Assembly (NCBI GenBank): GCA_014529385.2 | Contig: CM043958.1 | Location: 141,834,234-141,898,233 of the forward strand | Reading direction: 5' to 3' | From: Adiantum capillus-veneris | Lineage: Eukaryota; Streptophyta; Polypodiopsida; Polypodiales; Pteridaceae | Length of the DNA: 64,000 nucleotides | Part shown: piece by piece, positions 56,621-64,000 of the stretch | Layout of the letters: each line of letters starts with the position of its first letter | How positions within the stretch are numbered: the stretch's first letter is position 1 | Position numbers and translations under genes: made by a program | Notes under the pieces: model-generated | Told to the model about the DNA's origin: nothing | Database searches by the model: none | The model's input: the letters and a program-made list of their open reading frames with translations, nothing else

Positions 56621-59600
56621 TTTTAGTTTGATAGAACTGCATGCATGAACCCGTTCCAAGCCACTAGTAGCTAAGCACACATTTATAAAGTGCTTAGAAA
56701 GATTAAACCATGCTATTAATAGTACTATTTTGCATCATTTTTAATTTCTCCATCATAAAGTAGGGGATAAATATTAATGAAAATATCAAGGGATGCCTAT
56801 TTCATGAGTTTGAGGGGAAAGGGAAAAAGAAAAGGCACAAGGCAGGTGATAGTTGATGCATAAATGGCCAGAAGGAAAAAGACAGTTGGAGGGCGCTTGA
56901 GGCACGGTCAAGAGACAACAACAGATGAATGGAAAGTGTCCGACAGGTAAGGAGAGGAAAAGGATAAACCTGCATAGCACAAGGGGAAGGGACGATGCTG
57001 CATGCTTGGGAGGCATGGTATCCACACGGGTGCAGAAGGCTCATGGAGGCTAGAGAGGGCACCAGGGGTGGGAAGTCGATTATTTTTTTCCTTGCAAGGT
57101 TGCGCGCTTGAGGCAGGGAATTAATGTGCACGAGTTTGAGTCTTACTAGTGAAATTTTGATAAGAGCATTTCAGAGGGGGATTTGTGGGAAATGTGTGAG
57201 AGAATTTGTGGTGATTCTACCTAATGTAACATCTCATAGTAGCTACAAACATATGCTTAAAACTAATTAGAGCACAATTTGCAAGATATTATAATAGGTT
57301 TGAATTTGTGTTTGCAGTGGGGAGTCGTGGATCAAAGATCCGCAATCTTTAGAACATTATGAAATGGAAAGTACAGCAGCCTTGTTGACTCTTAGCTCAA
57401 GACAATACTAGTTAAACCCTATAATTTCAATGGCCACCCTACACATGGACTCCAAGACCTTTGTTACACCACACACATTAGCCTGCCTTGCCATGTTTGC
57501 AGTCTCAGGCTTCCTACTTTGTTGCAAATCCCTCTTATAGCTCTGCCCAGTAGGGCATCGAGGGAGTCAGCTTGATCATCATGAAAACTAAGGAGAAATG
57601 CTGACAATTTTTTCTTATCAAGGAATCGGTATCATCTGGCCAATTTACAGGGTCGACTCCCCATTTTCATGATAGCTCGAGGCAGGTGCCTTCGCAATTG
57701 TTTCTGGTAAAACAGAGATAAGAATGCCTCCTCCATCTGGAGACTGATTGCATAGATTTGGGAAAAGTTTTAGAAATGAGAGAGTTACTGTTGATGGCTG
57801 AAGAGGGCGACTCTTCTATATCTAAGGTCTGGCAGTACGATGACAAAGGGCTGAAAGCTATATCGACATATTTTTTTATGTAGATCACGTGTCTATTGAT
57901 ATCCTCTTATCTTTTTCAGAATATTTTGGCCTATGTAAGAGAAAATAAGAACACATGAGACCCAAAGTGGTGTTGTATTGTGATTAGGTTAAAACATGCA
58001 AAATATAGTTGTGCTTGAGGTCTTACTCAATTGCTCCAACCTGGAAGCATCTTTAGAGTATTATTTGGACTATTTGTTAGTTGTTACCAAATCTGGAATT
58101 GGACCGCTTTTTAGAAAAGCCAAAAGAAGCAATTGAGTTTTCCAACTGAACACCATCGGTAAATTTATCAAAGTCCATAAGCTTGTCCTTTGTAGCCTTG
58201 AATTCTGAAAGGTTTTGACAATTATTGTCTTCAATCACAATCAAGAAGCTCAAAATTATCTCTCAAATATGGATCTTACCTTGCCCTCATATTTGAGCTG
58301 AGGTATCTGAGCAAAGAAGATACTTGAATCCTTTCCTGTGTTCCTGCTGAAATGCCAAATCATCAGTTGTTTGATCATGTACATGTGTGAGGATTCATTG
58401 TCTGGTCACATTATTGCAATAGATCTTGCATTCATGGAGGCATATACTGATACACTCTTCCACATTCATATATGCATGAGCTACTATATGAAAGAAATTG
58501 ATTAGGTCTACTTCAAATAACTTAAAATTGTTTGGTAATCAACACCAGAATACTTTCAGATATATTGTAAATTTTGTGAAAAATCATTAGATACCTTGGA
58601 GGGAAAGGAATCCTGGCAGAAGTTCTCAATGGCGCAGAGAGTGTGGTAAAATTTTTGTAGGCTCTGTTTCACAAAATGAATATGTTGGTGATGAAAAAGC
58701 AGGATTATTCTTTCAAAGGAAACATCCAAGCCACACATATTATGTTGTAAGGCCATGTTGCATGAGACACTTGCCCTCTTGCTGCATAGACAGAAGATGC
58801 TTTTACAATGCTAAAATGACATATTAGTAGACAAATACCATACTTCTTACTTTTATATTACATAGACTTGGAAGATGGGTTTTGGCTCAGGCTTGAGGAG
58901 GTGAAATGGAACCAAGGATATCTTTTTTGGGTAGAGATTATGGAGCGCTTTAGTTGTACTTGAAAGCGAGAACCCCACAACGAGTAAGAAGACTACTTGA
59001 CTAAGTGTAGATGAGGACTTTTATACATTATCACCACCATTGATTGCTAGTTTGCGTGGAAGTTTCCCAACTTCTAGCAATCAACCCTCATCTAACCACA
59101 CATAATTAGTAATTGCTAAAGAGGGGTGATATTCGTTGTTTTTTTGCATCACTACAGTAGCCAACGACATTCTATCAATGCTTATCTGAGCATTTGACAA
59201 GCCGTTGGACTTACATCATGAGTCAAGATCACCTGTTGGTAGCCAGCTGCCATAGGAGGATTGCTTGAGGGCATCTCCCAGTGGCCTAGCCCATAGACTC
59301 TTTATCAACAATAATCTTGGAATGCTCCTCTTCAGGAATGGTCCAATTTATGATGGCATTGGTAGAGTTATATATATAATATATAGATAAGAAGCTTGAT
59401 GCACACCTCATGAAGGTCAGCAAAGTATTGCATGGAGGAAGCTTCAACATCTCTCAAAGAACATGTAAGACCACCAAAGTACCTCCAACCCATCTGCCGC
59501 CACCAAGCTTGTAAACATGACGTGCTCAAATTTATGCTGGCCTGAAGTGACATGCCCTTTGGTGCAATATTCATCTGAAAATAGAAAACCTTAAACACGT

Positions 59601-60660
59601 CATTAAGCACTCAAGACTGGGAAGCTCTCACATGCACATGTACCTATAATGCAGGGGGTCCCAAGTATTCTTTTAACTTGTTCTCGCTTTTAATCACCAT
59701 GTCTTGAAGAGCTATTTTTGAACTCAAGCCTTCTTCTAATACTTTCGGATGGAGGCTGGAGTAGAGAGAAGTTCAACAAGACAGTTTGAGCCTTCTCAGC
59801 TATAGATTTCAGAATCAAAATATGTATGAGCATGCATTAGTGTGTGTGTGTGTGTGCACGTGAGAGAGAGAAGGGGCACAAGAAATGGTGACTGACAGCA
59901 GTGCAAAAACCACACCTGGAGCAGTGTTGTACCCACCCTACTCTAACGTGCTTTCATAAAAACTTCTCCTTGAACTCTTCAACCCAAAATTTCCCTTCTA
60001 GACCCATCAAAAATAGCAACTCCATGCATTCCCTCCACCTAACAAACACACCCTTGTTCGAAAACTCCCCATTGGCCTATGCCCCTATGGCTATGCTAGC
60101 AAATTTTCTCCCTATAGACCCTGCCTTACGGCAGTGCCAACAAGAACTTGGGGGTTGGAGAGAGGAGAGAAAAAGAAAAGAATTTTAGCGTTGTAGGAAA
60201 CTATCCCAAGAGACCTTAAAGATCTATCCAACGAGGAGAGTTGACCTCAAGACCTGTTATTCAAGAGGGACAGAGCTTGTGCTTTGTTTTCCACAAATCC
60301 TACTACCTCAAGTTGATATGGTTATGTGTTTACAACGACATGATCTTATGCCTTGATTTTGAGGATTGTTTGGTTTACGAACATGAAAGAAGAATGTCAA
60401 TGAGTCAAAAATGGAACTATAAATATGGATGGAATGACTCAAATTATTTTTAACAATTTAAAAAATGAAGACAAATCTAAACGTGTTTTGTAATCTGTTT
60501 AGTTTTTTTATCAATGTGATACATATGTGGCCAATGAGGCAGTCTAATTGCAGTGTGAGGGCAATTGTAGAAACATTGGGTTATATCGGACATATGGTTA
60601 GTAGTCTTGCATGTGTGCTCATCAGGGTGTTAGGGAAGTAGCACGAAACAAATTGTTGTT
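56621..60660. other. About 4 kb without a recognised gene
   Basis: Several short open stretches (56786-57131, 57667-57888, 58556-58756, 59368-59610, all minus; 59901-60188 plus) show no domain. A short TG repeat is at about 59838-59856, and 60183-60243 is a diverged copy of 45083-45140. A Lys/Glu-rich minus-strand stretch near 59740-59650 (KIALQDMVIKSENKLKEYLG) could be an exon but has no support. Confidence 0.4.
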
Positions 60661-60858
60661 TTATGGGGGATTCCATTTATGTTGGTGAATATGTTTGTGT
60701 ATGTTGTTTGTAACTCCGGCATATCTCTTATCATTTTGTTTGGATAGTATGATATAGACTATGTATTCTTCATGAGTCGCTGCTTCTTCTGTGGTGGAGG
60801 AACAACGTTTGTCTCTGGTTCTCAATGAGCGTCTTGATCTGCAGATCATAGACCTCAA
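60661..60858 (-). pseudogene. GIY-YIG-nuclease-like fragment
   Basis: The minus-strand frame has no ATG at its edge; its end reads EYIVYIILSKQNDKRYAGVT followed by NNIHKHIHQH. This resembles the GIY-YIG signature (VYIL...YVGVT.NL..RI.QH), with Y-A-G for Y-I-G and His where the catalytic Arg is expected. A stop follows soon after, so the domain is incomplete. It sits about 1.1 kb downstream of the minus-strand Pif1 helicase end, in the same orientation. Chance resemblance cannot be excluded. Confidence 0.45.
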
Positions 60859-60863
60859 TTAGA

Positions 60864-61160
60864 TCAGCATATAAGTTGTGATGGCAAGGAAGAATGAATA
60901 AAAGTTAGTGATACTTCTTGTTCGTACTTGCCTTGGTCAATTGCGGCTGGCTTGTAAGGCGAGGATGGTTCTCTGTATCTAGTCACCTTGTGTTCAATGT
61001 AGTGCCATGCTACCTTTTGGATTGTGATGGGTGGAGTGGTTCCATCGTGCGTGTGTTTTGTCAAAGCCATGAATTTCTCCAGAATGGAAGCACAGTTTTC
61101 TTGACTAGCTTTCGTTAGTTCGTCCAAATCAATGTTGTACCCAAATTGTAGCTGCTCCAT
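60864..61160 (-). pseudogene. Unassigned frame between Pif1 remnant and GIY-YIG-like frame
   Basis: A 98-codon frame from ATG 61160 containing LDELTKASQENCASILEKF and a basic middle segment. It is followed, after a shift, by DLQIKTLIENQRQTLF and then the GIY-YIG-like piece, so the three may once have been one protein. No domain is recognised. Confidence 0.35.
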
Positions 61161-61949
61161 TGCATATAGTGTGATTCCTTCAGTCTTCGCATCAAGGAGT
61201 TGTTGTGCTTAAACATTGTGAAACATACAACATATTTGCATCCTTGTCATACTAGATCTTGAGCACTTTAAGTATTTGTTTCATGAGGCCTACGATATAT
61301 ATAGAAAAATGTATTCAATTGTTAATTTGTAGCAGAATCTGTTGTCATCTTCTCCATGTTTGGTGTAGCCATTGTTTGGCCTAGTTCCTTATATCTTGCA
61401 TTGCATTATTCATGAAATTGTGAGGCTCTTGGAAACTGTGGAATCCCCCTTGATGTACGTATTTAGTTTCTCATCGACAAAGTTAGCCAATCTCATTTGT
61501 TTAGTTGTGAGGTAAAATCTCTTAGGTTGTAACATGGACTACGTTTCCTTCGCATTGTTCATGTATTGCTTAAATATCTATACAAAAGGTCGAGTGATTG
61601 AAAGCAATATTACACTACATAGATGTAAGATTGAACAAGTTTGCAAAATAACATGTGTTGTGATCCATTTCTGAATTTGATAACTTGCACATAAAAATAG
61701 TTGTTTTGGTAATATGTTAAGGTTTCTTTGAAGCATTACATATTACAATCATATAAATATAAATAATTGAATTGAGCTAATGAAGAAGAATAAATGTGTA
61801 AGAGGTGGAGCGAAGTAAGTGGAAGTCGTAGATAATATATCTTTATTATTGAATGTAAGAAACATGATGAGTTGACAGAGGAAATGATAACTACTCAAAA
61901 TGAACATTTTTTCTATATACAAAAGAGTTAATAGGCAATTCTATTACTT
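61161..61949. other. No gene recognised between helicase and downstream frame
   Basis: AT-rich; no conserved helicase motif was seen here on either strand. Confidence 0.35.
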
Positions 61950-63270
61950 TTTTAGAAAGATGAACTTTTATTGATGAGCAAGAACAGAAGCTTTATGATT
62001 GGATGGTTAAAAATCTAGAAGGTGTGAACATCTGTGGGGTAGGAAGTTGGAGCAAATGTAGTCGTGTTTGCTCAATGACGCATGACAGCATAACGTACAA
62101 AAGTCCTGGGGCAAAATTTTTTTTTACAATGAGAGGGAATGTCTACTTATGGTACCAACATCCATTGAATGTCCACCTGTTATGTTTTGACCGTTGTAGG
62201 GTCAGTTCTTGTTGTGATATGTCTAGAATTACTCTAGCTGCGTTGATGGTACCGCTTTGATCTTGTTGGATATCGTCCGCCTGACATAGTGATCCATTAG
62301 CTGCTCCAATCATTAAGTCTATATTCTGTTATCATAGCCTTCGCTCCTTTGGCTATTTTGTCAATTGCATGGAAGTTAGGATCTTCAATCCACATTTGGA
62401 GCTCGGGCACAATGTGCGCATTTGTGTTGAGGCTGACTTGAATGATATGGATACGTCCCAGAAATCATTCCAAGAGAAGGTTATTATAATATTGAACATC
62501 ACTCCTATTTTGTGCAACTAAGTGTCGTGTTATTATCTAGGTGCTGCTCTATTTCATTCAGCTTTATAACGGAATCACTGAGCGCATTATCAATCTCTTC
62601 CTTTGTGGGGAGCCTGACCTTATCGTATTGAGAAACTCCATGAAGAAGTTATCTTTTGCAGGTTGTACTGAGCAATACATATTGTACATGGCAGCATATG
62701 ACCACTAAGTGGAGCTTGTGATGTGACACGGGTAGCATTGATCAGTTTGATGCCTATATATCGGAGGCAATTGTGTTAAATCTCCAAATAATAATCCCTT
62801 TTTATCTTTGAATGGGTCTAGCAATGTGCCATTGCTAATGTTTACAATTTGTCAGACTATAAGGTCAAAAGTCTGCCTTGTCAACACTGAAATCTCGTCT
62901 ATAATGATCATGTCTGCTTCTTTAATGTTGGCATATCTGTCATTGATCTCGGATATTGATAGCGGATGTTGTTGTGTGCATATTGGTAGCTTGAATTGGT
63001 AGTGAACTGTTGTTGCAGTGCTACTCAACCTTGTAGCTATTGTATCGGTTGAAGTTGTGAGGATCACAGCCTTCCTTTGCTTTATGAGCTGGCTTGTAAT
63101 GTACCTTATGATGAAGCTTTTGCCACTCCCGAGAGTACCTGTGATCACATGTAGGCCACCATTTGTTGTTGTGAGCTCCTTATAGATATTTTCTTGCTTG
63201 GTTGTGAGTGTTGCATTTTGGACATTTTGAAGTTCAAGAGTGCAAGGACACGAGATGACGTGTCTTGTTG
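61950..63270 (-). pseudogene. Helitron-type Pif1 helicase remnant
   Basis: On the minus strand: TLTTKQENIYKELTTTNGG (63230-63165), Walker A GTLGSGKSF (63139-63113), ITSQLIKQRKAVILTTSTDT, Walker B MIIIDEIS (about 62912-62888), LLFGDLTQLPPIYRH (about 62800-62755), and the C-terminal PGLLYVMLSCVIEQTRL (about 62110-62060). The order matches the helicase half of Helitron RepHel. Middle motifs are lost between 62700 and 62160, and no Rep domain appears upstream, where Gypsy-like sequence lies instead. The plus-strand RepHel at 49196 keeps the parts missing here and lacks the terminal block present here. Confidence 0.8.
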
Positions 63271-63329
63271 CTCATAGTTTGATTGCACATTTGGAGATTG
63301 AAACGAGGTAGACTTTGTTAAAGACATCT

Positions 63330-63560
63330 TCTGTAGGATCATGTTCTTGATGAAATGCCTTGGGAACTGTCGTGTCCGATCCTTCGCCCAACCACCCTTT
63401 CTATAGCCCCTTGGCTTGCAGGATCCCTTCTCCACTAGGCAGCAGGCCCTTGGCCAGGTCCTTGACCTCCAGGGTGGCCCTTGGCCTGACATTACTCCCC
63501 CATTGGAGAAGCATTTTCGTCCTCGAAAACACAAGTGATAGTATCTTCGTAAGAACACTG
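63330..63560 (-). mobile_element. Possible 3' terminus of a minus-strand Gypsy element
   Basis: The minus strand reads CVFEDENASPMGE with a stop, then the purine tract AATGGGGGAGT (63503-63494) and TGTCAGGCC at 63491. This is how many plant Gypsy polyproteins run into the polypurine tract and 3' LTR. Only about 200 bp of LTR-like sequence precede the helicase remnant, and no upstream integrase was recognised. Confidence 0.35.
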
Positions 63561-63807
63561 ATGTTTTCCTTATTGGAATCCCTTACGCGGGCCAATTGTC
63601 CTGATGACTGATACTTCGTGCAGTGAGGAGGTTCAATGAAACCAAGAGCAACATCTTGCTTTTTACCATTGTTGTCCTTTTGCAACCACTTGTATCTAAA
63701 TGGTAACTCAATTTATAACTCACTTGAGTACTTTAAAGGAGTAACCACACCTAAAAGGTGTCTAAAGACATAACCAATTTTCAGACTTTCTGAAAGATAC
63801 TAAAAAA

Positions 63808-63972
63808 ATGCAAGAAAACCTTGGTGCAACTTTCCATGAAGTTGTGAGCCAGATTTACAACTCGCGTGAGTATCTTGAAAAGCTTATAGCTAGTGAGGGA
63901 CAGAATAGGGAGTTTTTGCATGTCCAACTGCTGAACATTTTGGAACACACAGAACTACATGTTCACCCCTAA
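63808..63972 (+). CDS. Small ORF, 54 codons, unassigned
   Basis: ATG 63808 to TAA 63970 with an amphipathic, Glu/Leu-rich composition (FHEVVSQIYNSREYLEKLIA). It reads like coding sequence, perhaps the start of a gag, but continues into a stop and the window ends. No homologue is recognised. Confidence 0.25.
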   Translation: MQENLGATFHEVVSQIYNSREYLEKLIASEGQNREFLHVQLLNILEHTELHVHP

Positions 63973-64000
63973 TGAAGGTTACATGCCAATGGTCTTTGTC

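Overview
This window is nuclear DNA of a land plant, most likely a seed-free vascular plant such as a fern (inference). The plant signatures are LTR retrotransposons with tRNA-iMet-type primer sites, an L1-type LINE with a zf-RVT tail, Helitron Rep/Pif1 genes, a PPR pseudogene cluster whose motif wording resembles the large fern/lycophyte PPR families, a CslC-like glycosyltransferase fragment and a plant-type cupin. There are no bacterial operons, ribosome binding sites or CRISPR arrays. Apart from one small cupin gene (38661-39080, minus strand), nearly all recognisable coding sequence is decayed mobile DNA.

Layout. 1-1442: end of a Copia-like LTR, primer site and broken gag. 1440-4300: minus-strand Gypsy fragments (protease/spacer, RNase H end, integrase). 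4476-9736: a plus-strand Gypsy element of the dual-RNase-H (Tat-like) kind, broken by many shifts, ending in a polypurine tract. 9741-11180: CT-rich repeat region. 13150-14430: minus-strand Copia gag-protease remnant. 15800-18380: repeats, a 43-base poly-C tract and a hairpin/fold-back region. 18385-23230: a second Gypsy element (integrase scrap, gag, protease, RT, RNase H) split inside RT by a solo LTR (21683-22818). 25583-34240: a gag-protease-only LTR element with two solo LTRs of another family nested inside it, each with perfect 5-bp target duplications; its 3' LTR is cut off by a LINE (34241-38632).

38661-39080: cupin gene. 39930-43860: minus-strand PPR pseudogene cluster with an exact 516-bp tandem period, next to very long GA microsatellites. 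44280-47100: tandem repeats. 47520-53070: a Helitron-type Rep-Pif1 gene immediately preceded, on the same strand, by a protein-kinase-like gene. 53630-55200: a tandem repeat interrupted by a 0.93-kb retroposon-like insert with a 7-bp target duplication. 55600-55880: CslC-like exon fragment. 56040-56400: 119-bp tandem repeat. 60660-63270: a second, minus-strand Pif1/Helitron remnant followed by a GIY-YIG-like frame. 63490: possible Gypsy 3' terminus.

The strongest structural result is the readable insertion history at 25583-38632. The most biologically suggestive observations are the kinase next to the Helitron Rep gene and the GIY-YIG-like frame downstream of the second Helitron helicase. All calls come from reading translations and repeats by eye; no database search was run.
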